64,000 bases of DNA. Origin: an uncultured Bacteroidota bacterium. Its GTDB lineage: Bacteria > Bacteroidota > Bacteroidia > Flavobacteriales > Flavobacteriaceae. The notes beneath the pieces are model-generated. The model was not told the origin of the DNA and made no database searches. It saw only the letters and a program-made list of their open reading frames with translations. Made by a program: the position numbers and the translations under genes. Numbering within the stretch: position 1 is the stretch's first letter; the number at the start of each line of letters is the position of its first letter. Positions 56,137 through 64,000 of the stretch are shown in pieces. Where the stretch lies: assembly GCA_902582405.1 (NCBI GenBank), contig CACHSA010000002.1, positions 97,397-161,396 of the forward strand, in the 5' to 3' direction.

Positions 56137-56703
56137 TTACTGAACCGTTGTTGGAAATGTGAGTTCTATATCCGTTTCACCACCAATAGAAGACCTAGTT
56201 GTTCCTGTCTTGTTGGCTGGCTCGTGTATTAAAGTAACTTTTATATTTCCAGAATCTGCACCTCCAGTGGCCCACTCTGTAATTAAATTTATTGGAATGC
56301 CATCTGAACCAGCATAATCGGTTGGGGCCGAAGTGATCAAAAAGTCAGATAGCCCTGCTATCTCCCATAGAACAAAATGTTCATCTACTTCCTCAATTAC
56401 CTCTTCGGTTATATCTTCAACATCTGTTGGGTCTGAAGCGTCATAAAAGTAAATGCTTGCAGTATAAGTTTTATCAACATCAAGGGTAATTGCCGGCGGC
56501 GTAGAACCTTCGTTCCAAGTTACAGTTTGACTGGTAGATCCGTCAGAGAGAACAATACTAACTCGGTTTATCACTTCTTGTTCGTTCACCTCTTCAGGGT
56601 CATCATCACTTTTGCTGCAGCTATATATAACAGATGAAGCAAGTAATGTAAAAAATATTTTTAATGCATATTGCGCGTATGCTTTTTTAAGTACGTTTAT
56701 CAT
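56137..56703 (-). CDS. Lipoprotein linked to the metal TonB receptor
   Basis: 188 residues with a lipoprotein signal: hydrophobic run then SSVIYSCSKSDDDPEEVNEQ, Cys about residue 29. The mature part is very acidic at its start and contains strands such as VTWNEGSTPPAITLDVDKTY and KVTLIHEPANKTG, so probably one all-beta domain. I do not recognise a named family, but lipoproteins of this type sit between the receptor and the small His-containing gene in comparable loci of the phylum. It may act as surface partner or metal sensor in the receptor complex. The gap to the receptor gene is 79 bases. Confidence 0.7.
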   Translation of the reverse strand: MINVLKKAYAQYALKIFFTLLASSVIYSCSKSDDDPEEVNEQEVINRVSIVLSDGSTSQTVTWNEGSTPPAITLDVDKTYTASIYFYDASDPTDVEDITEEVIEEVDEHFVLWEIAGLSDFLITSAPTDYAGSDGIPINLITEWATGGADSGNIKVTLIHEPANKTGTTRSSIGGETDIELTFPTTVQ

Positions 56704-56743
56704 TTTATTAAATTTTTATTATTTGTTATTAAAGGGTCATGGT

Positions 56744-57067
56744 TTATTGAGAGAAAAGTGAAAGGTAAGGTGGGGCTCTCAAATTTTTACCTGTAATAAA
56801 TTTGTTTAATAAAAACTGGTCCTTGTAGGTTGTTTTTTCAAGTAAAATTTGTTGTTTAGCTTGAAAATTTATTTTTTTATAAGTGTCGACAAAAGGATTA
56901 GTAAACGTATATTCAAGAATACACATATTTTCTTCTTCGTGTATGTGGGTACTTTTCTCTGTGCAAAAATATTCATCTGCATGTTCTTCTATAACATGAA
57001 ATGCTTGGACCAGATTAGGTAATAGCAAAAGAAAAACAAGAAAAAGTGAGGTTGCCGACCTATTCAT
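56744..57067 (-). CDS. Small secreted His/Cys-containing protein of the metal locus
   Basis: 107 residues from ATG 57067: signal MNRSATSLFLVFLLLLPNLVQA, then HVIEEHADEYFCTEKSTHIH, EEENMCILEY and a C-terminal RAPPYLSLF. The His, Glu and Cys residues in the first 40 mature positions could bind a metal. C-terminal R-x-P-P endings are found in small secreted proteins of other metal loci (DUF2946-like), which I note by memory only. I reject the longer frame to 57085, because its TTG lies in the promoter-like box 57083-57090. First gene of the receptor operon. Confidence 0.72.
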   Translation of the reverse strand: MNRSATSLFLVFLLLLPNLVQAFHVIEEHADEYFCTEKSTHIHEEENMCILEYTFTNPFVDTYKKINFQAKQQILLEKTTYKDQFLLNKFITGKNLRAPPYLSLFSQ

Positions 57068-57082
57068 TTTTTTTATAAACCG

Positions 57083-57090
57083 CAAAGATA
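57083..57090 (-). promoter_or_regulatory. Bacteroidota -7 promoter box of the metal receptor operon
   Basis: The minus strand reads TATCTTTG, matching TAnnTTTG, with its edge 15 bases upstream of ATG 57067. The short distance implies a leader of only about 8-10 bases. No metal-repressor palindrome is obvious by eye. Confidence 0.5.
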
Positions 57091-57140
57091 ACTAATAAAT
57101 CACTGTTTTTTTATTAATTTATCTTTAATATCTTAAAAAA

Positions 57141-57806
57141 ATGAAAAAAGCATACAATAAAACTTTAATAATAATCATACTAACTTTTTCAAATTTAAAC
57201 GGGCAGGTATATGAATTCGCAGTTCAGACAGATACACACCGAATTATAAAAGATAAAACCTACGTGGTGGAAACGGTATTTAATACCTCAACTGGAGAAT
57301 TTAAATTTACAAGAGGAGGATTTTACTCTGGTAAAAAAAACTTGGATGTTGATTTTGAATTCAATTCCAATTTTAAAAATGACAGCATTATGAAAATGTT
57401 GTATACAAATACTAAGAAATGGAAGAAAGTTTCTTCACCAAAACAAAAGCTACAGGGGAAATGGCTGATGGCAGGAAGGGTAACCGATGAGGGAGAAAAA
57501 AGAAGAGATTTAAACCGTTCAAGAAAAACAATGAAAATTTTAATTGATGGGTTTTTTCAGTGGATAGCCTTTGACACATCCAATTTTCGTTTTTTTGGCT
57601 CTGGTGGAGGAAGCTATAATACTGAATATGAAAATAATCCTCAAAAAGGAGGATATACAGAAAAAATTCAATTCTTTTCTAGGGACAATAACAAGGTTGG
57701 TTTAATCTTACCTTTTGAATATGATCGCAGAGGAAAAGATTGGTATCACAAAGGATTAAATAGTAAAGGTGGTGCATTACACGAAATTTGGCATTTTAGA
57801 AAATAA
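57141..57806 (+). CDS. DUF4488-like secreted protein
   Basis: 221 residues with signal MKKAYNKTLIIIILTFSNLNGQ. The C-terminal half holds KLQGKWLMAGRVTDEGEKRR, then DGFFQWIAFDTSNFRFFGSG, KIQFFSRDNNKVG and GALHEIWHFRK, which match the lipocalin-like DUF4488 proteins of Bacteroidota, usually annotated as membrane or secreted protein. No enzymatic motif is seen; a small beta-barrel binding a hydrophobic ligand is plausible. It is divergent from the metal operon and convergent with the DUF5916 gene. Confidence 0.78.
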   Translation: MKKAYNKTLIIIILTFSNLNGQVYEFAVQTDTHRIIKDKTYVVETVFNTSTGEFKFTRGGFYSGKKNLDVDFEFNSNFKNDSIMKMLYTNTKKWKKVSSPKQKLQGKWLMAGRVTDEGEKRRDLNRSRKTMKILIDGFFQWIAFDTSNFRFFGSGGGSYNTEYENNPQKGGYTEKIQFFSRDNNKVGLILPFEYDRRGKDWYHKGLNSKGGALHEIWHFRK

Positions 57807-57821
57807 TTTATTGAGTTAAAT

Positions 57822-60047
57822 CTATAGCCCTATCAAATATTGAAATTTGAAAAAAATCTGCGACCTATTAAATTGAAATAGGTTAAATGTGATGTCGTCA
57901 ATTTCTTCCAATGTATTTTGGTTGGCTCCTAAATAAAAAATAGTTGAAGGATTGGGGTTCCACTGAATCAAGGGTTGAATATAAAATTGGTTTATAAATG
58001 AATTGTTTTCAGCGACTAATCTTATATTCAAATAATTTGAAAACTGATATTTGAAATTGAGTCTAAGTATTGAGCCTTCAAAATAATTTTCATTTTTTGA
58101 CAAATTTTCTAGACGAGAATACCTTAGAAGTGGGGTTATATTAAAGTTGTCATTGATTTGAAAATTTACGCTCATATCTGCTTTATGTATCCTACCCACT
58201 TCTGGAATTTCCTCGTTAACGGATAATTCTTTCCCTAGTGTATACTCTAGCTCAAAGTTAAGTTGTTCGTATGGGGCTCCTCTTAACAAAAATGTGTGGG
58301 ATTGAAGGTGATAATATGTCCTTCTTAAAAAGGTTTTTACCGCATCATAGTCCAATGTATATTTCAATTCAGTTCGACCAAAAGTTGTAAATCCAGTAAA
58401 GAAATCGGCACTAAAGGCCTTATAAAAGGCATCAAAAGTGAAAATCCTATCAATTTTAGTTCCAAATCCAAATTTTTGAAGTGCGGGTTTATTTAAAATA
58501 TTTATGTATTCATGAAAAAAAGTAGTCCATCTTCTGTTGTTTTGAACTACAAAACCAACATCAGCTCGAAATTGCGGAGAAATATCTCTGTAATAAAAGT
58601 AGCTTCTCCAATGCTCAGTGTTTCTGTAAAGTCTCATATAAAGGCTGTACCCATCCAGATTATCTCCGTCTAATCTTACAGTTTTTCCATAAATTTTTGC
58701 ATCTGAATCAATCCAATCTTGATTTGGCTCTCGGGTGAAACTTTTAGTGTATTCAAAATTAAATCGCCAATTATTACTAAAAAGGAATAAACCATCTAGA
58801 CCTGCTGAATGCCCATAACCACCTCCATTATACAGTCTGTTAGTTGTAAAAGCGCCCAGTCTGGATTTAGGATCAAGTAAGTATTGATATCTTAATATAT
58901 TTACGAAGCTTCTACCACCAAAACCTTCATAGGAGCGATCTTCACCACCTACCAAATAAGGTGAATTCTCATCTATCGCGTTAAGAAGAAAGACCCTTGA
59001 CTTATTAAATTGACTAAAAAGTTTGGAGGCAAAAACAGGATTTACAATTGACCTTGAATAAAATGTACCACTAACAAAGTCTACCAAATCGGTGCCTCGG
59101 TTAAAAAAAGGACGTCGTTCAGGGTACCTTAAAGAAAAGGAGGAATTGGCATCAATCTGCGTTACATCTGCTTCGACTTGTGAAAAATCAGGATTGAGTG
59201 TGACTTCTAAACTGGTATTTTTATTGATATCTAAATTAAGTCCTATACCTACATTTCCACTGGGCTTGTTAAAACTGATTTTTTGATCATTGCTGCTTCT
59301 GCTTCCTGATACATTGCTATACAAATATGGAAGTAATTCAAACCTTTTTTTAATAGTTATATCATTAAATTTTATAACATCGGTTGTCTGACAGACTAGA
59401 CAAGGGTTATCTCTGTCCCTAATCTGGCTGCTTAACTCGATAACATTACCGTCTTCAAAATATCTACGGTAAAAGTTAAAATGCCAAGTTTGGTCATTGC
59501 CATTTGGAAATTCAATCTCAGAGAAAGGAATTTTCATCTCAATTTGATACCCATCTTCTGTTATATTCCCGAAGGATTGAAAATTAATGTTAAAAGAAAC
59601 GTCATATCGTTTATCTTCAGAAATTTCATTTATTTGCCTAGCATCTAGTTGGCTCCCAAGTGCATTAACACCTAAAACAATATTATTCCTTGCATCTCTA
59701 AAAGTATCAAAACGCAGAGCAATAAAGTCATCATTTAGCATATTCAAGTCATCTCTCTGCCTAACGGAGACACGAATATTTTTGGGGTCCACTTTAGCAT
59801 CAATACCTACATAAATGAATTCTTTGGAATAGGATATATATCCAAATGATTTTATTCTTGAAGGCTCGTTATTTGCAGGGCTAAATTCAATATCAAAAGG
59901 AATTTTGGCAGCTAAAGACCAAAACTCTTCATTAAGAAAACCATCTAGTGTTATCTGGTTGTCAGTTATCTTGTTTGGAGTGAAATTTTCCTGGCCAAAG
60001 AATAATCTTGTATTTAAAAGCAAAAAATAAATTAAAATGTGTCTCAA
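57822..60047 (-). CDS. DUF5916 outer-membrane protein with CBM9-like N-terminal domain
   Basis: 741 residues. Signal MRHILIYFLLLNTRLFFGQ from the TTG start at 60047. Residues about 25-215 form a CBM9-like domain (ITLDGFLNEEFWSLAAKIPF, IDAKVDPKNIRVSVRQRDD, YQIEMKIPFSEIEFP). The remainder (about 230-741) is a beta-barrel-like DUF5916 region with TLNPDFSQVEADVTQIDANS and RYPERRPFFNRG. Such proteins are common in marine flavobacteria and are assumed to be outer-membrane barrels with a surface carbohydrate-binding or protein-binding domain; function is not established. It is divergent from the GH16 gene. Confidence 0.85.
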   Translation of the reverse strand: MRHILIYFLLLNTRLFFGQENFTPNKITDNQITLDGFLNEEFWSLAAKIPFDIEFSPANNEPSRIKSFGYISYSKEFIYVGIDAKVDPKNIRVSVRQRDDLNMLNDDFIALRFDTFRDARNNIVLGVNALGSQLDARQINEISEDKRYDVSFNINFQSFGNITEDGYQIEMKIPFSEIEFPNGNDQTWHFNFYRRYFEDGNVIELSSQIRDRDNPCLVCQTTDVIKFNDITIKKRFELLPYLYSNVSGSRSSNDQKISFNKPSGNVGIGLNLDINKNTSLEVTLNPDFSQVEADVTQIDANSSFSLRYPERRPFFNRGTDLVDFVSGTFYSRSIVNPVFASKLFSQFNKSRVFLLNAIDENSPYLVGGEDRSYEGFGGRSFVNILRYQYLLDPKSRLGAFTTNRLYNGGGYGHSAGLDGLFLFSNNWRFNFEYTKSFTREPNQDWIDSDAKIYGKTVRLDGDNLDGYSLYMRLYRNTEHWRSYFYYRDISPQFRADVGFVVQNNRRWTTFFHEYINILNKPALQKFGFGTKIDRIFTFDAFYKAFSADFFTGFTTFGRTELKYTLDYDAVKTFLRRTYYHLQSHTFLLRGAPYEQLNFELEYTLGKELSVNEEIPEVGRIHKADMSVNFQINDNFNITPLLRYSRLENLSKNENYFEGSILRLNFKYQFSNYLNIRLVAENNSFINQFYIQPLIQWNPNPSTIFYLGANQNTLEEIDDITFNLFQFNRSQIFFKFQYLIGL

Positions 60048-60082
60048 AAAATTATAATTTATTTAAATAGGATTGTTTGTTA

Positions 60083-60090
60083 TAAATTTG
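60083..60090 (+). promoter_or_regulatory. Bacteroidota -7 promoter box upstream of the GH16 gene
   Basis: TAAATTTG matches TAnnTTTG; its edge is 34 bases before ATG 60125, the same as the distance between the HU box and its start. No well-placed -33 TTG. Confidence 0.5.
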
Positions 60091-60124
60091 GGATTCAAAA
60101 ATATGTATTAATAATCTCAATAAA

Positions 60125-60949
60125 ATGAAAATAACCTTTTTTTATCTTTTAACATCATTGCTATTTATTTATTGTAATCCTGAGAAAGAAGAAAACTCAT
60201 TCCCCATTTTTAAAAATTTGGTTTGGGGAGATGAATTTGATTATGAAGGTAAGATTAATCCATCTCTTTGGCATGTTCAAACAATACCTATTGAAAATGG
60301 TAGTTGGGCTAATAACGAACTCCAGCACTACACTAAGAACATCAAAAACTGTTTTGTTAAAGATGGATTTTTAAATATTGTAGCAATAAAAGAAGAAGTT
60401 GAAATGTATAACTCATCTAAAAATTATTCTTCCGCAAGATTAAATTCAAAATTTGATTTCAAGTATGGAAGAATTGATGTTAAAGCAAAACTTCCATCTT
60501 CAAAAGGAACATGGCCTGCGATTTGGACCCTAGGTTCAAACATCGATGAAATTGGGAATTACCTCGGTGACAGCAAAGGTGAAACTCCTTGGCCATACTG
60601 CGGAGAAATTGATATAATGGAACAAAATGGCTGGGACAAGTCAGACCTATACAATGTCCTTCATTTTCATAATACCGCTACAAATAAAAAGGATGAAATG
60701 AAAAAAATTTCAAGTATTTCAAATTCTAATGAATTCAATGTTTATTCTCTGGTTTGGACCAAAGAGAAAATATATTGGCTACTCAATAATAATATTACTT
60801 ATGAACATAAAAACATGGATGTAATGCCATTTGATAGTAATCATTATTTGTTGTTAAATCTAGCTATTGGAGGTGTTTTAGGAGGTAAAGTTCCTGAAGA
60901 CTTTAGTGAAGAAAGAATGATTGTTGATTATGTAAGAATATTTCAATAA
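60125..60949 (+). CDS. GH16-family beta-glucanase lipoprotein (laminarinase-like)
   Basis: 274-residue glycoside hydrolase. Lipoprotein signal with Cys17 (LLFIYC). The GH16 catalytic motif ExDxxE is Glu161, Asp163 and Glu166 in GEIDIMEQNGW. Substrate-cleft segments are WGDEFDYEGKINPSLW, NNELQHYTKN and GTWPAIWTLGSN, as in endo-beta-1,3-glucanases (laminarinases). Likely anchored in the outer membrane and cutting algal laminarin or a similar beta-glucan. No SusC/SusD pair is nearby, so it stands apart from a classic utilisation locus. Its stop is 3 bases from the convergent mntR-like stop. Confidence 0.9.
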   Translation: MKITFFYLLTSLLFIYCNPEKEENSFPIFKNLVWGDEFDYEGKINPSLWHVQTIPIENGSWANNELQHYTKNIKNCFVKDGFLNIVAIKEEVEMYNSSKNYSSARLNSKFDFKYGRIDVKAKLPSSKGTWPAIWTLGSNIDEIGNYLGDSKGETPWPYCGEIDIMEQNGWDKSDLYNVLHFHNTATNKKDEMKKISSISNSNEFNVYSLVWTKEKIYWLLNNNITYEHKNMDVMPFDSNHYLLLNLAIGGVLGGKVPEDFSEERMIVDYVRIFQ

Positions 60950-60952
60950 ACT

Positions 60953-61363
60953 TTAAAAATCCGTTTTAGGAATGTTAGATCCGTGAGGATCTGTTGTGTC
61001 TTGTTTCAACATCTTTCTTACTTTACTAAAAAAAACAGGAGAATTAATGTGTTCAATTTCCTCAGCAATTTCATGGACTTCGTTTGGATTAAATTGCATA
61101 ACCTCAACTAAAAAAGATTCAATTAGCCGGTGCTTTGCTACAACTTCATTGGCAAATTTTCTTCCCTTGGAAGTTAATTTAATTGGCTTATAGGGTAATG
61201 TATCAACTAACTCCATAAAGGAAAGTTTTTTTAGCATATTGGATACAGAAGATTTTGAGACTTTAAAAAGTTTACTCAAAGCAGAAACTGTAACTTTTTC
61301 ACCCGCCTCCTCCAGCTTGAATATTTCTTTTATGTAGTGGTCTTTTTCTTTAGTTTTTTTCAT
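60953..61363 (-). CDS. DtxR/MntR-family metal-dependent regulator
   Basis: 136 residues: an N-terminal winged helix (about 8-72; VTVSALSKLFKVSKSSVSNM recognition part) and a dimerisation domain with metal ligands His78, Glu82, His97, Glu101, Glu104 and His105 (HRLIESFL; VHEIAEEIEH). Glu at 101, where DtxR has Cys, points to manganese-type MntR. The position matching MntR Asp8 appears to be a His, and there is no C-terminal FeoA-like domain. Divergent, with 27 bases between starts, from a TonB receptor gene, which it probably represses when the metal is plentiful (inference). Confidence 0.87.
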   Translation of the reverse strand: MKKTKEKDHYIKEIFKLEEAGEKVTVSALSKLFKVSKSSVSNMLKKLSFMELVDTLPYKPIKLTSKGRKFANEVVAKHRLIESFLVEVMQFNPNEVHEIAEEIEHINSPVFFSKVRKMLKQDTTDPHGSNIPKTDF

Positions 61364-61371
61364 TAGTTTTG
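61364..61371 (+). promoter_or_regulatory. Bacteroidota -7 promoter box for the mntR-linked TonB receptor
   Basis: TAGTTTTG matches TAnnTTTG and is directly beside the mntR ATG, 19 bases before the receptor start. A repressor bound here would cover both starts. I see no clear palindrome. Confidence 0.45.
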
Positions 61372-61390
61372 CAGTGGTGAACTTTTTATT

Positions 61391-63637
61391 TTGAAGGAAT
61401 CAAATTACTTTACATGTTTTAAATTAATTTTTGTCAATTTATTGATTTTTTTTTCAATTCCTCTAAATGGACAGGTTTTAAAAGGGAGGGTTTTTGATGA
61501 AAATTATAATTTTTTAAATGGAGCTACAATTTACAATTCTACTTTAAAAAAATCCATCATTTCGGATAGCCTTGGGAAATTTGAAATCATTTCGAAAAAA
61601 GGTGAAAATAAATACACTGTCTCTTTTGTTAGTTTTAAAGCAAAAGTTTTAAATATCAAATTTGAAAATGAGGATTTTATTGAAACCAATGTTGTTTTAG
61701 AAAATGATAAATCCCTGGAAGAGGTTGTGGTCTCCGGAACATTGAGAAGTGTATCAAAACTTAATAGCACAATTCCTATTAAATTATACAAGGCAGGGTT
61801 TTTTAAGGCTAATCCAACACCAAGTATTTTTGAGGCAATTGAAAATATCAATGGAATACGAACTCAACTTAATTGTAATGTCTGTAACACTGGGGATATT
61901 CACATAAATGGCCAAGATGGTGCCAACACGATGGTTCTGATAGATGGACTTCCAATAGTTAGTGGTCTATCAACGGTATATGGTTTAACCGGAATTCCAC
62001 AATCTTTAATTGAGCAAATCGAAATAATCAAAGGTCCCTCCTCCACTATATATGGATCAGAGGCAATTGGAGGAATTATAAATTTAATCACAAAAGTGCC
62101 TGAAAAAGTGAACCCGTTATCTGTTGAGAGTTTTTCTTCCTCCTGGGGAGAGATTAATACGGATCTTGGGATTAAGTTTTTAATTGGAGATAAAACTAAT
62201 CTTCTTGGCATAAATCACTTTTTATATCAAAATCCTATTGATAAAAATAACGATGGGTTTACTGACTTAACTCTTCAAAATAGAATTTCAATTTTCAATA
62301 AATTAAGTGGTATAAAAAATAATATTGCCTTTAGGTACTTCTACGAGGACAGATGGGGTGGTCAAACAAATTGGGATAGAAGCGAAAGAGGGGGTGACAA
62401 TATTTATGGTGAAAGCATTTATACAAATCGAGTAGAGGTTTTTGGGAAGTACTTGTATAATGATAATCTCTTTTTTCAATATAGTTTCAATCAGCACTAT
62501 CAAGACTCGTATTATGGGGTTTTGTCATTTGATGCAAAACAAACAATTGGTTTTTTACAAACTGTTTATAATTTCAAAATAAGAAAAGGTTTGTACACCT
62601 TGGGTTTAAGCTATAGATATACAGGATATGACGATAATACACCTGCAACTTTAAAGAAAGAAAATACTCATTTACCTGGATTTTTTATACAAAACGAAAT
62701 AATCAAAGGCTCTGAAAAATCCCTTTTGTTGGGTATCAGGTACGATTATAATTCAAATTATGGAAATATTCTAACCCCGAGAATTAATTTTAAGAAATCT
62801 AATAAAGAAAAAAATTCTACTTTGAGAATGGGCTTTGGTTCAGGTTACAGAATAGTAAATGTCTTCACCGAAGATCATGCAGCACTGACTGGGGCGAGAG
62901 ATGTTTTTTTTTCAGAAAACTTATCCCCAGAAAAGTCATGGAATTTAAATTTGAACTATGTTAAAGATTATTACACGAAAAGAGGACAGATTTTTAAGAT
63001 TGACTCAAGTATTTTTAGAACTCGGTTTTCTAATAGAATAATTCCAGACTACGATAGCAATCCAAATCAGATAGTTTACTCAAATCTAAATGGTATTGTA
63101 ATTTCGCAAGGTGGCAGTATTGATTTTTTTGGTAGGATATCAAATAACTTAGATTTTCAAATTGGATTAACCTTTATTGACACATACATAAAGGAAAATA
63201 ATAAAAAGTCCATCCCCTATTTGACAGAAAAATTTTCAGGAAGTTATAAAATGGTCTATTATAATAATTTTACTAAATTAAAATTTGATATTACAGGTAA
63301 CATAGTTGGGCCGATGAAACTTCCTCTTTTAAGTGCTTTGGACCCTAGACCTGACTATAGCCCTACATTTAACATTCTAAATCTTCAAGCAACTAAAAAG
63401 GTTTCAGACTTTGAGTTTTTTATTGGAGTTAAAAATTTATTTAATTTCAAACCTCCTTTAAATAGTATTGCTAGAGCATTTGACCCATTTGACAAACAAG
63501 TGATATTTGACAATAACGGAAGTCCTGTAGTTAATGAAAATAATCCTTTCGGGCTTACTTTTGACCCCACCTACGTGTTTTATTCAAATCAAGGTATAAG
63601 GTCTTTTTTCGGACTTAGATATATAATTAAAAATTAA
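61391..63637 (+). CDS. TonB-dependent receptor, MntR-linked
   Basis: 748-residue outer-membrane receptor. TTG start with signal MKESNYFTCFKLIFVNLLIF and cleavage after IPLNGQ. A carboxypeptidase-like domain (about 30-110) precedes the plug with INGIRTQLNCNVCNTGDIHI, then NTMVLIDGLPIVSGLSTVYG and IIKGPSSTIYGSEAIGGIIN; the barrel ends FFGLRYIIKN. The CNVCNTG cysteine pair in the plug is characteristic of a Bacteroidota receptor subgroup that I associate with metal-regulator neighbours. The divergent MntR-like gene suggests manganese or iron import. A nucleotidase gene follows 36 bases later. Confidence 0.87.
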   Translation: MKESNYFTCFKLIFVNLLIFFSIPLNGQVLKGRVFDENYNFLNGATIYNSTLKKSIISDSLGKFEIISKKGENKYTVSFVSFKAKVLNIKFENEDFIETNVVLENDKSLEEVVVSGTLRSVSKLNSTIPIKLYKAGFFKANPTPSIFEAIENINGIRTQLNCNVCNTGDIHINGQDGANTMVLIDGLPIVSGLSTVYGLTGIPQSLIEQIEIIKGPSSTIYGSEAIGGIINLITKVPEKVNPLSVESFSSSWGEINTDLGIKFLIGDKTNLLGINHFLYQNPIDKNNDGFTDLTLQNRISIFNKLSGIKNNIAFRYFYEDRWGGQTNWDRSERGGDNIYGESIYTNRVEVFGKYLYNDNLFFQYSFNQHYQDSYYGVLSFDAKQTIGFLQTVYNFKIRKGLYTLGLSYRYTGYDDNTPATLKKENTHLPGFFIQNEIIKGSEKSLLLGIRYDYNSNYGNILTPRINFKKSNKEKNSTLRMGFGSGYRIVNVFTEDHAALTGARDVFFSENLSPEKSWNLNLNYVKDYYTKRGQIFKIDSSIFRTRFSNRIIPDYDSNPNQIVYSNLNGIVISQGGSIDFFGRISNNLDFQIGLTFIDTYIKENNKKSIPYLTEKFSGSYKMVYYNNFTKLKFDITGNIVGPMKLPLLSALDPRPDYSPTFNILNLQATKKVSDFEFFIGVKNLFNFKPPLNSIARAFDPFDKQVIFDNNGSPVVNENNPFGLTFDPTYVFYSNQGIRSFFGLRYIIKN

Positions 63638-63673
63638 TTGAGTTTTTAAAAATTTGACCTTTATATTTACTCC

Positions 63674-64000
63674 ATGAGATTTATTCATAAAAAAATTTCT
63701 TTACTCTTTCTTCTCACATGTCTAATTTCATCAGCTCAAGAGAAGGTGATTATTTTTTCAATAAACGACATACACTCTAGGATTGAAAACTTTTCTAAAA
63801 TAAAGCCTCTGATTGACAACGAAAGAGGGAGGGGGAACAAAGTCTTTTTTGTTAGCGCTGGTGACATATTTTCAGGGAATCCTATAGTAGACAATTATTC
63901 TGAAAAGGGGTTCCCAATAATAGATTTATTGAACCGTACTGGACTAGACATAAGTGTGATTGGCAATCACGAATTCGATTACGGCCAAAATGTACTCAAC
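63674..64000 (+). CDS. UshA-type 5'-nucleotidase/metallophosphoesterase, N-terminal part
   Basis: First 109 codons of an exported calcineurin-like phosphoesterase; the rest is beyond the right edge. Signal MRFIHKKISLLFLLTCLISSAQ, then metal-site motifs SINDIHSRIENF (Asp and His), SAGDIFSGNP (Asp) and VIGNHEFDYGQ (Asn-His). This is the order of motifs I-III in the UshA/5'-nucleotidase family, which releases phosphate and nucleosides from nucleotides in the periplasm or at the surface. It lies 36 bases after the TonB receptor and may be co-transcribed. Confidence 0.88.
   Translation, partial: MRFIHKKISLLFLLTCLISSAQEKVIIFSINDIHSRIENFSKIKPLIDNERGRGNKVFFVSAGDIFSGNPIVDNYSEKGFPIIDLLNRTGLDISVIGNHEFDYGQNVLN

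Overview
The window is AT-rich and densely packed chromosomal DNA from a Bacteroidota, most likely a marine member of Flavobacteriaceae. The evidence is the gliding lipoprotein/membrane pair gldD-gldE beside ssb and mutY, atpD-atpC as a separate pair, DUF4270 next to a short GT5 glycogen-synthase-like gene and panC, the recO/TonB receptor/ileS/dksA-like/lspA series, three TonB-dependent receptors, and promoter-like TAnnTTTG boxes just upstream of many starts. I see no tRNA, rRNA, CRISPR array, insertion sequence or prophage, and no gap above 300 bases; the longest gap (51370-51613) holds a tiny transcription unit. Species-level identity cannot be read from this sequence.

Layout. 1-5193 (minus): mutY, ssb, gldE, gldD, a BASS-family transporter and a thiolase cut by the left edge. 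5305-7878 (plus): HU, a 29-residue basic ribosome-type protein, RNase E/G behind a structured leader, a strong terminator, and recX. 7875-9669 (minus): atpD-atpC. 9778-19270 (plus): an acyltransferase, then one tight operon of a YpdA-like reductase, glycerate kinase, GntP permease, SsuD-like monooxygenase, sodium/solute symporter, and a GT2/GT39 pair for polyprenyl-linked sugar transfer. 19308-21933 (minus): DUF4270 lipoprotein and GT5 protein. 22026-34935 (plus): panC, flippase-like membrane protein, radA, gdhA, recO, TonB receptor, ileS, dksA-like, a secreted protein, lspA.

34928-50061 is housekeeping in alternating blocks: folate cyclo-ligase, uvrC, DUF3108, M23 peptidase, pgi, recJ, rsmI, tdk, asd, accC-accB, rpmF, DUF177, pdxA, ribE. 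50101-53494 (plus) holds a CPA1 antiporter, the tiny unit with a near-perfect Shine-Dalgarno sequence, an ABA4-like membrane protein, an HMA/MauE-like protein and a PepSY protein. 53491-57067 (minus) is a ZnuD-like TonB receptor locus with a lipoprotein, a His/Cys-containing small secreted protein and a 54-residue membrane protein. The right end has a DUF4488-like protein, a DUF5916 outer-membrane protein, a GH16 glucanase lipoprotein, a DtxR/MntR regulator divergent from a third TonB receptor, and the start of a UshA-type nucleotidase.

The window as a whole shows genome compaction: convergent genes overlap or nearly touch, many genes start with TTG, and two gene neighbourhoods lack an expected member (panD after panC, fabH between rpmF and accB). 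The most unusual element is the 19-codon reading frame at 51481-51540, which has its own promoter-like box, an AGGAGGTG Shine-Dalgarno (rare in this phylum) and its own perfect-stem terminator.
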